Positions 1-8,003 of a stretch of 64,000 nt of DNA are shown here, piece by piece. The stretch's first letter is position 1; each line of letters begins with the position of its first letter. The notes under the pieces are model-generated. The model was not told the origin of the DNA and searched no databases. It worked only from the letters and a program-made list of their open reading frames with translations. Made by a program: the position numbers and the translations under genes. The stretch comes from Candidatus Pantoea deserta (lineage in GTDB: Bacteria; Pseudomonadota; Gammaproteobacteria; Enterobacterales; Enterobacteriaceae). The stretch lies in NCBI RefSeq assembly GCF_003813865.1, contig NZ_RMVG01000001.1, positions 1 to 64,000 of the forward strand, in the 5' to 3' direction.

Positions 1-24
1 GAGCCTGCTGCTGCGAGGTGGCGT

Positions 25-52
25 ATATTACGCTTTCCTCTGTGTCAGTCAA
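25..52 (-). promoter_or_regulatory. rrn P2 promoter (rRNA operon)
   Basis: On the minus strand a -35 TTGACT (47-52) and a -10 TAATAT (25-30) are separated by exactly 16 bp. This is the arrangement of the enterobacterial rrn P2 promoter. It lies about 115 bp downstream of a P1-type promoter and points out of the window. In E. coli the rrsH 16S gene follows gmhB in the same direction, so the 16S gene should begin just beyond base 1. The promoter is seen; the operon beyond the edge is inferred. Confidence 0.85.
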
Positions 53-138
53 GCGTTTATTTTCGCTTTAACCGACGGTGATTTTCATCACCTCAACACC
101 GCATTCCGTAAGCCGTTGTGCCGTGTCGATGGAGGCGC

Positions 139-180
139 ATTATAGGGAGTCGTTCGGAGAGCGCAAGGCCCTTTTTTAAA
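139..180 (-). promoter_or_regulatory. rrn P1 promoter with UP-like upstream region
   Basis: On the minus strand a -35 TTGCGC (161-166) and a perfect -10 TATAAT (139-144) are 16 bp apart, followed by a GCGC-rich discriminator. These are the hallmarks of the growth-rate and ppGpp/DksA-controlled rrn P1 promoters. An A+T-rich stretch just upstream (about 171-185) fits an UP element. Further upstream, AT-rich DNA at 185-235 could hold Fis sites, but I cannot place them. The start site would be near 131-132. Confidence 0.85.
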
Positions 181-222
181 GTTTTGTGTCGTTCGTCTGA
201 ATATTGTGCAAAACGCACGTTT

Positions 223-783
223 TTAACGCTTTTTAATTGCCTGTGGCAGGTCGGCCAGGCTATCCAGCACCCAGTCAGCCGCCGCCTCCCCTTCTGCGGT
301 TACCGGTTTGCCGCTGCGCACCAGCACTCTGGTGCCTACGCCTGCGGCGGCACCCGCCAGCATATCCTCGGTTTTATCCCCTACCATATAAGAGGCGGCC
401 ATATCGATATTAAGGTGCTTCTGCGCCGAGAGCAGCATGCCCGGCTGCGGCTTACGGCAATCGCACGCCTGGCGATAAGCCTCAACGGGCGCATCCGGCA
501 GGTGCGGACAGAAATAGATGCCATCAAGATCGACATCACGATCCGCCAGCGACCAGTCCATCCATTCAGTGAGCTGCATAAACTGATCTTCAGTGAACAT
601 GCCGCGAGCGATGCCGGACTGATTGGTAATCAATACCAGCGCGTACCCCATTTTCTTCAGCTCCTGCAACGCCTCAATAGTGCCGTCGATAAACTGAAAA
701 TTGTCAATTTCATGGACATAGCCATGATCCACATTCAAGGTGCCATCACGATCGAGAAAGACAGCCGGGACTTTATTCGCCAC
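223..783 (-). CDS. gmhB: D-glycero-beta-D-manno-heptose 1,7-bisphosphate 7-phosphatase
   Basis: This cytoplasmic HAD-superfamily phosphatase removes the C7 phosphate of heptose bisphosphate in ADP-heptose synthesis for the LPS inner core. The 186 residues match the family length. The catalytic motif FLDRDGTLN sits at residues 9-17 with both Asp nucleophile and acid. A histidine/cysteine cluster near residues 92-109 (CPHLPD...CDCRKPQPG) is the structural zinc site of GmhB, and a VGDKTED motif near residue 135 supplies the Mg-binding acids. It is divergent from metN and followed by rrn promoters in the same direction, as in E. coli. No terminator separates it from rrn P1, so read-through is possible. 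Identification is firm. Confidence 0.96.
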   Translation of the reverse strand: MANKVPAVFLDRDGTLNVDHGYVHEIDNFQFIDGTIEALQELKKMGYALVLITNQSGIARGMFTEDQFMQLTEWMDWSLADRDVDLDGIYFCPHLPDAPVEAYRQACDCRKPQPGMLLSAQKHLNIDMAASYMVGDKTEDMLAGAAAGVGTRVLVRSGKPVTAEGEAAADWVLDSLADLPQAIKKR

Positions 784-868
784 TGAGAAACTCCTGCTAC
801 TGAAGATGCTACTAAAATTGCCGCCTAGTATTGCATGATTGCAATAAAACAGAGAATGGCAGATTAGA

Positions 869-900
869 TGACTTTGATTGATTTAGACGTCTGGATGCCT
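869..900 (+). promoter_or_regulatory. MetJ operator (met boxes) before metNIQ
   Basis: A perfect 8-bp met box AGACGTCT sits at 885-892, flanked on the same 8-bp register by degenerate boxes (893-900 matches 5 of 8; 869-876 matches 4 of 8). MetJ with S-adenosylmethionine binds such tandem boxes cooperatively, and metNIQ of E. coli is a MetJ regulon operon. The core box is seen; repression by MetJ is inferred from the family and the downstream genes. Confidence 0.75.
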
Positions 901-983
901 TACCATCCGCTCAGCTTTCACCCACTGGTTCAGCGTGAAAGGTTCCACACCACGGACAACGTAAGACGATAATAAATAACCTG

Positions 984-2015
984 ATGATTAAACTCGAAAA
1001 TATTACCAAAGTGTTCCAGCAGGGTTCACGTACTATTCAGGCGCTCTCTGACGTTAGCCTGCACGTACCGGCTGGACAGATTTATGGCGTTATCGGCTCC
1101 TCCGGCGCGGGTAAAAGTACCCTTATTCGCTGCGTTAATTTACTCGAACGCCCAACGTCTGGCCGCGTGCTGGTTGATGGTCATGACCTGACGGCGCTAA
1201 GCGAGCGCCAGCTGACCCAGGCGCGTCGCCAGATAGGCATGATTTTCCAGCACTTCAATTTAATGAACTCGCGCACCGTCTTCGGCAACGTGGCGCTCCC
1301 GCTTGAGCTGGGCAGCCTGACGCGTGACGAAATTAAAAAGCGCGTTACGGAACTGCTGGAGCTGGTTGGCCTGGGCGATAAACATGACGCCTGGCCGGCG
1401 AACCTTTCCGGTGGGCAGAAACAGCGCGTCGCCATTGCCCGCGCGCTGGCCAGCAACCCGAAAGTGCTGCTGTGCGATGAGGCCACCAGCGCCCTCGACC
1501 CCGCCACGACCCGCTCCATTCTGGAACTGCTGAAAGATATTAACCGCCGTCTTGGCCTGACCATTCTACTGATTACCCATGAAATGGATGTGGTGAAGCG
1601 CATTTGCGATCAGGTGGCGGTAATCAGCCACGGCGAATTAATTGAAAAAGACAGCGTCAGCGAAGTGTTCTCGCATCCTAAAACGCCGCTGGCGCAGCAG
1701 TTTATTCAGTCAACCCTGCATCTCGACATCCCCGACGACTATCAGCAGCGCATGTCGCCCCAGCCGGCGGCAGAGAAGGTGCCGCTGCTGCGTCTGGAGT
1801 TTACCGGCAAATCCGTGGACGCCCCGCTGCTCTCGGAGGCCGCGCGTCGTTTTAACGTGAACAACAACATTATCAGCGCGCAGATGGATTACGCTGGCGG
1901 CGTGAAGTTCGGCATTATGCTGGCCGAGATGGATGGCGCGGAGAGCGATACCCACGCGGCTATTGCGTGGCTACAGGAAAATCATGTGAAAGTAGAGGTA
2001 CTGGGTTATGTCTGA
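984..2015 (+). CDS. metN: Methionine ABC importer ATP-binding protein MetN
   Basis: MetN is the ATPase of the D/L-methionine importer MetNIQ at the inner membrane. The 343 residues contain Walker [10 protein letters not shown] (about 38-46), the ABC signature [10 protein letters not shown] (about 141-150), Walker [13 protein letters not shown] and the switch histidine in LLITHEMD. Residues from about 265 form the C-terminal NIL domain, which binds methionine and shuts down transport when the cell is replete. The gene overlaps metI by 8 bp, and metQ follows, so the three form an operon behind the MetJ boxes. The ribosome-binding site before the ATG is weak. Length and motifs match the E. coli protein closely. 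Confidence 0.97.
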   Translation: MIKLENITKVFQQGSRTIQALSDVSLHVPAGQIYGVIGSSGAGKSTLIRCVNLLERPTSGRVLVDGHDLTALSERQLTQARRQIGMIFQHFNLMNSRTVFGNVALPLELGSLTRDEIKKRVTELLELVGLGDKHDAWPANLSGGQKQRVAIARALASNPKVLLCDEATSALDPATTRSILELLKDINRRLGLTILLITHEMDVVKRICDQVAVISHGELIEKDSVSEVFSHPKTPLAQQFIQSTLHLDIPDDYQQRMSPQPAAEKVPLLRLEFTGKSVDAPLLSEAARRFNVNNNIISAQMDYAGGVKFGIMLAEMDGAESDTHAAIAWLQENHVKVEVLGYV

Positions 2016-2661
2016 GGCGATGATGGCTTTACTGGCGCGCGGCGTCTGGGAAACGCTGATGATGACCTTTGTCTCCGGCTTTTTTGGTTTTGTGCTGGGC
2101 CTGCCGGTCGGCGTTTTGCTCTATGTCACCCGTCCGGGACAGATTCGCGAAAACCGCAGCCTGTACCGCAGCCTGTCCGCGCTGGTGAATATTTTCCGCT
2201 CTATCCCTTTTATCATCCTGCTGGTATGGATGATCCCCTTTACTCGCGCCATTGTCGGCACCTCTATCGGTCTTCAGGCGGCTATCGTGCCGCTGACCGT
2301 GGGCGCCGCGCCCTTTATTGCGCGTATGGTCGAGAACGCGCTCCTTGAGCTGCCGACCGGGCTGATTGAAGCGTCGCGCGCGATGGGCGCCACGCCGCTG
2401 CAAATCGTCCGCAAAGTGCTGCTGCCGGAAGCGCTGCCGGGTCTGGTCAACGCTGCGACCATCACGCTGATTACACTGGTCGGCTATTCTGCTATGGGTG
2501 GCGCTGTGGGCGCGGGCGGGCTGGGCCAGATTGGTTATCAGTACGGTTATATTGGCTATAACGCCACGGTAATGAATACGGTTCTCGTGTTACTGGTTGT
2601 TCTGGTGTATTTAATTCAGTTTTGTGGCGACCGCATCGTGCGTGCCGTGTCCCATAAATAA
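2008..2661 (+). CDS. metI: Methionine ABC importer permease MetI
   Basis: This is the membrane permease of MetNIQ, 217 residues with five hydrophobic segments. The EAA loop that contacts the ATPase is visible at about residues 113-132 ([20 protein letters not shown]). The start codon lies inside the end of metN (8-bp overlap), so translation is probably coupled. It fits the usual length and composition of the family. Substrate assignment rests on the metN and metQ neighbours. Confidence 0.97.
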   Translation: MSEAMMALLARGVWETLMMTFVSGFFGFVLGLPVGVLLYVTRPGQIRENRSLYRSLSALVNIFRSIPFIILLVWMIPFTRAIVGTSIGLQAAIVPLTVGAAPFIARMVENALLELPTGLIEASRAMGATPLQIVRKVLLPEALPGLVNAATITLITLVGYSAMGGAVGAGGLGQIGYQYGYIGYNATVMNTVLVLLVVLVYLIQFCGDRIVRAVSHK

Positions 2662-2698
2662 GTCAGCAATACTATTACGTCTCCATTAAGGAAGAGAT

Positions 2699-3514
2699 AT
2701 GACTTCTACATTTAAAAAGATTGCCGCAGTAGGCGCATTGATTGGCGTGATTGCGCTGGCAGGATGCGATCAGAAAGCCAAAGATCCTAACCATATCAAA
2801 GTAGGCGTGATTGTCGGCGCAGAGCAGCAGGTAGCTGAAGCGGCGCAGAAGGTCGCGAAAGACAAATATGGTCTCGACGTGGAGCTGGTAACCTTTAACG
2901 ATTACGTGCTGCCAAATGAAGCGCTGAGCAAAGGCGACATTGACGCCAATGCCTTCCAGCATAAGCCCTATCTGGATCAGCAGATCAAAGACCGCGGTTA
3001 CAAGCTGGTGCCGGTTGGCAACTCATTCGTTTATCCGATCGCGGGCTACTCGAAAAAAATCAAATCACTGGAAGAACTGCAAAACGGCGCGCAGATCGCT
3101 ATCCCTAATGATCCGACTAACCTCGGTCGCTCCCTGCTGCTGCTCCAGAAAGTGGGCCTGATCAAGCTGAAAGACGGCGTTGGTCTGCTGCCGACCTCGC
3201 TGGACATCGTTGAGAACCCGAAAAACCTGAAGATTGTTGAGCTGGAAGCGCCGCAGCTGCCGCGTTCGCTGGATGACCAGCAGATTGCGCTGGCGGTGAT
3301 TAACACCACTTACGCCAGCCAGATCGGCCTGACGCCCGCCAAAGACGGTATCTTCGTGGAAGATAAAGATTCACCTTACGTGAACCTGATTGTCAGCCGA
3401 GAAGACAACAAAGACGCGGAGAACGTGAAGAAATTCGTTCAGGCTTACCAGTCTGATGAAGTCGCAGAAGCCGCGAATAAAATCTTTAACGGCGGCGCAG
3501 TGAAAGGCTGGTAA
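2699..3514 (+). CDS. metQ: Methionine-binding lipoprotein MetQ
   Basis: MetQ is the periplasmic substrate-binding lipoprotein that delivers methionine to MetNI. The 271 residues begin with a signal peptide ending in the lipobox LAGC (Cys23), followed by Asp at +2, which predicts inner-membrane retention. The body is the NlpA family fold, with HKPYLDQQ and PNDPTN motifs typical of MetQ. A good ribosome-binding site (AAGGAAGAG) precedes the ATG. It is the last gene of the met operon, and an intrinsic terminator follows 24 bp downstream. Confidence 0.97.
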   Translation: MTSTFKKIAAVGALIGVIALAGCDQKAKDPNHIKVGVIVGAEQQVAEAAQKVAKDKYGLDVELVTFNDYVLPNEALSKGDIDANAFQHKPYLDQQIKDRGYKLVPVGNSFVYPIAGYSKKIKSLEELQNGAQIAIPNDPTNLGRSLLLLQKVGLIKLKDGVGLLPTSLDIVENPKNLKIVELEAPQLPRSLDDQQIALAVINTTYASQIGLTPAKDGIFVEDKDSPYVNLIVSREDNKDAENVKKFVQAYQSDEVAEAANKIFNGGAVKGW

Positions 3515-3538
3515 CGCCTTTCCTGACACTTCTGACCA

Positions 3539-3565
3539 GGGCGGCGCATAGCCGCCCTTTCTTTT
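3539..3565 (+). terminator. Terminator of metNIQ
   Basis: GGGCGGC (3539-3545) and GCCGCCC (3551-3557) form a 7-bp GC stem with loop GCATA, followed by TTTCTTTT. This is a standard intrinsic terminator just after metQ. Confidence 0.85.
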
Positions 3566-3646
3566 GCGCCGTTTCCGGCGCGACTTGTTATTTCGCCTGG
3601 TCCTTGTTTCAATAACGCCACTTTTTACAACCTTGAGGATGTTGCC

Positions 3647-4042
3647 ATGCGTTTATTACCGCTCTGCTTGTTGGCATTGATGCTGACCGGGTGCGTTCAC
3701 GAATATCACCCGATAAGCAGCGGACCCGCGAATCCGCAGCCCTCCCGCGAGCCGGCGCGCAAGCCGACGCCGCGCCCAGCGCCGGTAAAAGTCTATACCG
3801 ATGCAGCCGATCTGGTCAGCAAACCCTTCCGCGATCTGGGCGAGGTCGCGGGCGACGACTGCCAGAGCAGCCGTCAGGATTCGCCGCCGAATATCGCCAC
3901 CGCGCGCAAACGCCTGCAAATCAGAGCTTCTAACCTGAAAGCCAATGCCGTCCTGCTGCACAGGTGTGAAATCGTCAGCAGCACGCCAGGCTGCTATCGT
4001 CAGGCGATCTGTCAAGGCTCCGCGCTGAAAGTGAATCAATGA
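3647..4042 (+). CDS. rcsF: Outer-membrane lipoprotein RcsF, Rcs stress sensor
   Basis: RcsF senses LPS and peptidoglycan damage and switches on the Rcs phosphorelay by contacting IgaA. It is loaded onto BamA-OMP complexes. The 131 residues start with a lipoprotein signal ending in LTGC (Cys16) and then a proline-rich linker (about 25-47). The folded C-terminal domain carries four cysteines (in DDCQSS, HRCEIV, PGCYRQ and AICQGS) that form two non-consecutive disulfides in E. coli RcsF. It ends in a 4-bp overlap with trmO. The bamA gene, whose product partners RcsF, lies in the same window. Confidence 0.95.
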   Translation: MRLLPLCLLALMLTGCVHEYHPISSGPANPQPSREPARKPTPRPAPVKVYTDAADLVSKPFRDLGEVAGDDCQSSRQDSPPNIATARKRLQIRASNLKANAVLLHRCEIVSSTPGCYRQAICQGSALKVNQ

Positions 4043-4746
4043 GTGCATTCGCCTTTGAGCAGATCGGCGTCATTCGTTCGCCGTGGAAAGAAAAATTCGC
4101 CGTGCCGCGTCAGCCGGGCCTGGTTCAGGACGGACACGGCGAACTGCACCTGATTGCCCCCTATAACCAGCCGGAAGCGGTACGCGGGCTGGAAAACTTC
4201 AGCCATCTGTGGGTGCTGTTTGTGTTTCATCAGACCCTGTCAGGCGGCTGGCGTCCCACGGTGCGTCCGCCACGTCTGGGCGGCAATGCGCGCATAGGGG
4301 TGTTCGCGACGCGCTCGACCTTTCGCCCCAACCCTGTCGGCATGTCGCTGGTCGAGCTTAAGGGCATCCGCTGCGAAAAAAATCAGGTGATCCTGCAACT
4401 GGGCAGCCTGGATTTAGTCGACGGTACGCCGGTAGTGGATATTAAGCCCTACCTTCCGTTTGCCGAAGCGCTGCCGCAGGCGCGGGCCGGTTTTGCGCAG
4501 GAGGCGCCCGCTGCGGATATGCCGGTACGCTTCTCGCCGCTGGCCGAGAGGCAGCTTCAGCAACAGCAACAGCAGTATCCGCACCTGGCGCGCTTTATTC
4601 GTGACGTGCTGGCGCAGGATCCGCGTCCCGCCTACCGGAAAGGCGAGGCGCAGGCGCGGGAATATGCCGTCTGGCTGCTCGATTTCAATGTGCGCTGGCG
4701 GGTCGATGAAACCGGCACCGAGGTAACAGGCATCGACCCGCGCTAA
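4039..4746 (+). CDS. trmO: tRNA (N6-threonylcarbamoyladenosine(37)-N6)-methyltransferase TrmO
   Basis: TrmO (formerly TsaA/YaeB) methylates t6A37 of threonine tRNAs to m6t6A, using S-adenosylmethionine. The 235 residues show the conserved N-terminal core: a QIGVIRSPWKEKFAVPRQPG motif, the ENFSHLWVLF strand, the RPPRLGG and FATRSTFRPNPVG motifs that line the SAM site, and LDLVDGTPVVDIKPYLP. The C-terminal part from about residue 150 is variable, with a short glutamine run (QQQQQQ). The start codon overlaps the rcsF stop by 4 bp (ATGA), which points to translational coupling. Identification is firm. Confidence 0.95.
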   Translation: MSAFAFEQIGVIRSPWKEKFAVPRQPGLVQDGHGELHLIAPYNQPEAVRGLENFSHLWVLFVFHQTLSGGWRPTVRPPRLGGNARIGVFATRSTFRPNPVGMSLVELKGIRCEKNQVILQLGSLDLVDGTPVVDIKPYLPFAEALPQARAGFAQEAPAADMPVRFSPLAERQLQQQQQQYPHLARFIRDVLAQDPRPAYRKGEAQAREYAVWLLDFNVRWRVDETGTEVTGIDPR

Positions 4747-4836
4747 AACGCGCTTTGGAGCCTGTAAGCTCGCTGGTACACTAGCCGCCAACAAAAATTC
4801 TGTCAGTGACTTTCCGTTCAACTGGAATCTTAATCA

Positions 4837-6555
4837 ATGCGTACTACTCAATATTTGCTCTCCACCCTGAAGGAGACGCCCTCCGATGCGGAAGTGATCA
4901 GCCACCAGCTGATGCTGCGCGCCGGCATGATCCGCAAACTGGCTTCAGGTCTCTATACCTGGCTGCCGACCGGCATACGCGTGCTGAAAAAAGTCGAAAA
5001 CATCGTGCGCGACGAGATGAATAACGCGGGCGCGATTGAGATCTCAATGCCGGTGGTTCAGCCTGCCGACCTGTGGCAGGAGAGCGGACGCTGGGAACAG
5101 TATGGTCCGGAACTGCTGCGCATTGCCGATCGTCACGAGCGTCCGTTCGTGCTGGGTCCGACGCATGAAGAGGTCGTTACCGATCTGATTCGCAACGAGC
5201 TAAGCTCCTACAAGCAGCTGCCGCTGAATCTTTATCAGATCCAGACCAAATTCCGTGACGAAGTGCGCCCGCGCTTTGGCGTGATGCGTTCGCGTGAGTT
5301 CATTATGAAGGACGCCTACTCTTTCCATACCACGCAGGAGTCGCTTCAGGAAACCTACGACGCGATGTATCGCGCCTACAGCAACATCTTTAGCCGTATG
5401 GGTCTCGACTTCCGTGCGGTGCAGGCAGATACCGGCTCTATCGGCGGCAGCGCGTCGCACGAGTTTCAGGTGCTGGCGCAGAGCGGCGAAGATGATGTGA
5501 TCTTCTCCAGCGACTCTGACTATGCCGCCAATATCGAGATGGCCGAAGCCATTGCTCCGGCTGGCGATCGCCCGCAGCCGACGCAGGCGCTGGCGCAGAT
5601 CGATACGCCGAACGCCAAAACTATCGCCGAGCTGGTTGAGCAGTTCCAGCTGCCGATTGAGAAAACCGTCAAGACGCTGATGGTAAAAGGCAGCGAAGAG
5701 AGCGGCCATCCGCTGGTTGCGCTGCTGGTGCGCGGCGATCACGAACTCAACGAAATTAAGGCGGAGAAGCTCGACATCGTCGCATCGCCGCTAGTGTTTG
5801 CTACCGAAGAAGAGATCCGCGCCGCCGTCGGCGCAGGCCCTGGCTCGCTTGGTCCGGTGGGTCTGGCGATGCCGGTGATTGCCGATCGCACGGTCGACAA
5901 GATGAGCGACTTCAGCGCTGGCGCTAACGTAGACGGCAAGCACTATGTCGGCATCAACTGGGAGCGCGATCTGCCGCAGGCGGCCGTGGCCGATATTCGT
6001 AACGTGGTGGAAGGCGATCCCAGCCCGGACGGCAAAGGCACGTTGCAGATTAAACGCGGCATCGAAGTGGGCCATATTTTCCAGCTCGGCACCAAATACT
6101 CTGAGGCGATGAAAGCCGCTGTGCAGGGTGAAGATGGCCGTAACCAGGTGATGACGATGGGCTGCTACGGCATCGGCATCACCCGCGTGGTGGCGGCGGC
6201 GATTGAGCAGAACCATGACGATCGCGGCATTATCTGGCCCGCGGCGCTGGCGCCGTTCGAGGTGGCGATTCTGCCGATGAATATGCACAAATCTTTCCGC
6301 GTTAAAGAGCTGGCGGAACAGCTTTACGACACCCTGCGCGCGAAAGGCGTCGAGGTTATCCTCGACGATCGTAAAGAGCGTCCAGGCGTGATGTTCGCTG
6401 ATATGGAGCTGATTGGCGTGCCGCACACCATCGTGATCGGCGACCGCAACCTCGATAATGAAGAAATCGAGTACAAAGCGCGTCGCGCCGGTGAGAAAGA
6501 GATGATTAAGCAAGGCGACATCGTCGATTTTCTGCTGAAAGCGCTCAATAAGTAA
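4837..6555 (+). CDS. proS: Prolyl-tRNA synthetase
   Basis: ProS charges tRNA-Pro in the cytoplasm. The 572 residues match the bacterial-type class II enzyme. Motif 1 falls near residues 60-85, motif 2 in the segment [19 protein letters not shown] (about 137-155) and motif 3 in [13 protein letters not shown] (about 445-457). The insertion domain at about 225-405 is the YbaK-like editing domain that hydrolyses Ala-tRNA-Pro. The anticodon-binding domain takes up the last 100 or so residues. The gene stands alone with its own terminator. In E. coli nlpE lies next to it; here arfB follows directly on the other strand. Confidence 0.98.
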   Translation: MRTTQYLLSTLKETPSDAEVISHQLMLRAGMIRKLASGLYTWLPTGIRVLKKVENIVRDEMNNAGAIEISMPVVQPADLWQESGRWEQYGPELLRIADRHERPFVLGPTHEEVVTDLIRNELSSYKQLPLNLYQIQTKFRDEVRPRFGVMRSREFIMKDAYSFHTTQESLQETYDAMYRAYSNIFSRMGLDFRAVQADTGSIGGSASHEFQVLAQSGEDDVIFSSDSDYAANIEMAEAIAPAGDRPQPTQALAQIDTPNAKTIAELVEQFQLPIEKTVKTLMVKGSEESGHPLVALLVRGDHELNEIKAEKLDIVASPLVFATEEEIRAAVGAGPGSLGPVGLAMPVIADRTVDKMSDFSAGANVDGKHYVGINWERDLPQAAVADIRNVVEGDPSPDGKGTLQIKRGIEVGHIFQLGTKYSEAMKAAVQGEDGRNQVMTMGCYGIGITRVVAAAIEQNHDDRGIIWPAALAPFEVAILPMNMHKSFRVKELAEQLYDTLRAKGVEVILDDRKERPGVMFADMELIGVPHTIVIGDRNLDNEEIEYKARRAGEKEMIKQGDIVDFLLKALNK

Positions 6556-6564
6556 TGCCCTTCT

Positions 6565-6590
6565 CGCCCCCGTTTCGGGGGCGTTTTTTT
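6565..6590 (+). terminator. Terminator of proS
   Basis: A perfect 8-bp stem CGCCCCCG (6565-6572) / CGGGGGCG (6576-6583) with a 3-nt loop is followed by seven T. It closes proS. On the opposite strand no U-run follows, so it does not serve arfB. Confidence 0.93.
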
Positions 6591-6999
6591 ACAGCACCTT
6601 TCCCCGTAATGATTTTGTCGTGCTGCGTCGTGATTTTCCCTCCAGCCGTCGCTCTTTTGAAGCGCGCGTAGGTCGCGTGGCCCGTCGGGCTTTCTCCACG
6701 CGGGTCAGTTCCTGAATTAAACTCACCAGCCGCTGCACGGCCGCTTCGCGGTTCATCTCCTGGCTGCGGTACTCCTGCGCTTTGATCACCACCACGCCTT
6801 CTGGCGTAATCAGATGATGCTTTGCCGCCAGCAAGCGCTGTTTATAAAAGGGCGGCAGCGACGACGCGGCGACATCAAACCGCAGATGAATCGCCGTGCT
6901 GGTTTTATTGACGTGCTGGCCTCCTGCCCCCTGAGCGCGTATCGCGCTGAGTTCCACTTCGCTGTCGGGCAGCGCAACCGCACCGGAAATCTTAATCAT
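6589..6999 (-). CDS. arfB: Alternative ribosome-rescue factor ArfB (peptidyl-tRNA hydrolase)
   Basis: ArfB (YaeJ) hydrolyses peptidyl-tRNA on ribosomes stalled at mRNA ends without a stop codon. The 136 residues have the release-factor GGQ motif at about residues 26-28 ([11 protein letters not shown]). The basic C-terminal tail, rich in Arg, Lys and Ser, enters the empty mRNA channel. E. coli ArfB is 140 residues. It is convergent with proS and divergent from yaeP. Tail composition and GGQ context separate it from true release factors. Confidence 0.95.
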   Translation of the reverse strand: MIKISGAVALPDSEVELSAIRAQGAGGQHVNKTSTAIHLRFDVAASSLPPFYKQRLLAAKHHLITPEGVVVIKAQEYRSQEMNREAAVQRLVSLIQELTRVEKARRATRPTRASKERRLEGKSRRSTTKSLRGKVL

Positions 7000-7207
7000 G
7001 CGTCACCCAATAGGGCGTCGCCCTGTTTAGCCTGTTCATCAACTTAACCTTTTGTGCTTCCTGATAATGCTACTTAGCCAGCGGATTCTGTCACTTTAGC
7101 CTCTTTCGCCAACAGGATCCTGCTTTGCGCTGGCTGAAATCCAGCAAATGCCTGTGATATAGTCCCTCAGGCAACCAGAGTATTCTTGCTCTGCTGAGGA
7201 GGTGAAC

Positions 7208-7408
7208 GTGCAAAAATATTGTGATTTGGTTCGCCAGAAGTATGCCGAGATCGGCAGCGGCGAACTGGGATATGTGCCCGACGCGATCGGATGCGTTTTG
7301 AAGGCACTCGATGATATTGCCGCAAATTCTGCGCTAAACTCTTCTGTCAGGGAACAGGCAGCCTATGCCGCTGCAAACTTATTGGTGAGCGACTATGTTG
7401 ACGAATGA
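7208..7408 (+). CDS. yaeP: YaeP family protein
   Basis: This is a 66-residue member of the YaeP (UPF0253) family, of unknown function. I chose the GTG at 7208 because an ideal Shine-Dalgarno AGGAGG (7197-7202) lies 5 nt upstream and because the resulting protein has the family length. An in-frame GTG at 7202 is inside that site. The C-terminal motif [14 protein letters not shown] is the most conserved part. It overlaps rof by 14 bp, as in E. coli, so the two are co-transcribed. Confidence 0.9.
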   Translation: MQKYCDLVRQKYAEIGSGELGYVPDAIGCVLKALDDIAANSALNSSVREQAAYAAANLLVSDYVDE

Positions 7409-7655
7409 AGCCTATAGACCCATCAACTGTGATGATTACGACAACCTGGAACTCGCCTGCACCAGACACTGGACGCTTGAGCTGACCCTGAAAAATGGCG
7501 AAGCGCTGAAAGCGAAAGCGACAGACATGGTTTCACGTAAAAATGTGGAATACCTGTCTATCGATCTGTCTGGTGAAACGCGCGAGCTACGCCTCGATCA
7601 CATCGCCAGCTTCAGCCACCCTGAGCTGGGCACCGTTGTCGTTAGCGAAGAGTAA
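7395..7655 (+). CDS. rof: Rho-binding antiterminator Rof
   Basis: Rof (YaeO) binds the primary RNA site of Rho and blocks Rho-dependent termination. The 86 residues carry the conserved [13 protein letters not shown] opening (about 10-22), the SRKNVEYL strand and the [17 protein letters not shown] segment. The fold is Sm-like with an acidic surface that mimics RNA. The start codon lies inside yaeP (14-bp overlap). A strong terminator follows the gene 12 bp after the stop. Confidence 0.95.
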   Translation: MLTNEAYRPINCDDYDNLELACTRHWTLELTLKNGEALKAKATDMVSRKNVEYLSIDLSGETRELRLDHIASFSHPELGTVVVSEE

Positions 7656-7667
7656 CGACAACGCTAC

Positions 7668-7695
7668 GGGCGGGACCTTCCCGCCCCCTCTCTTT
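7668..7695 (+). terminator. Terminator of yaeP-rof
   Basis: GGGCGGGA (7668-7675) pairs with TCCCGCCC (7679-7686) around a 3-nt loop, followed by CCTCTCTTTT. The U-rich side is on the plus strand only, so it ends rof rather than the converging cytochrome gene. Confidence 0.85.
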
Positions 7696-8003
7696 TACGG
7701 CTTCAGAGACGCATAGTACGCCGATAAATCCGCCATATCGCTCTCTCCTAATCCTGCTACAAACGCCTTCATCACCTCTGCCTGCCCGCCGCTGCGTTCG
7801 CCTTTTTTATAGGCCTGAAGCGCATGATTGAGATAGGCGGCGTTCTGTCCTGCCAGGTTTGGATAGAGCGGCACAGCGCTTTTTCCTTCAGCGCCGTGAC
7901 AGGCGGCGCAGGCGGCCGACTTCTGCGCGCCCGCCGTGACATTGCCATCGGCCAGCGTCGGCAGCGAGGCCGCCAGTAACAGAATGGCCAGTAATTTCTT
8001 CAT
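7695..8003 (-). CDS. Small class I c-type cytochrome (c553/c4-like)
   Basis: The predicted product is a periplasmic mono-haem cytochrome c of 102 residues. A signal peptide ends near Ala18. The haem motif CAACH is at 32-36, and Met78 (in AEVMKAF) is the likely sixth ligand. The segments YPNLAGQ, ALQAYKKGER and DMADLSAYYASL are typical of c553/c4-type domains. Its start overlaps the tilS stop by 4 bp, so it is the distal gene of the tilS transcript. E. coli K-12 has no cytochrome here. Redox partner unknown; maturation would need the Ccm system, which is not in this window. Function beyond electron transfer cannot be inferred. Confidence 0.88.
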   Translation of the reverse strand: MKKLLAILLLAASLPTLADGNVTAGAQKSAACAACHGAEGKSAVPLYPNLAGQNAAYLNHALQAYKKGERSGGQAEVMKAFVAGLGESDMADLSAYYASLKP

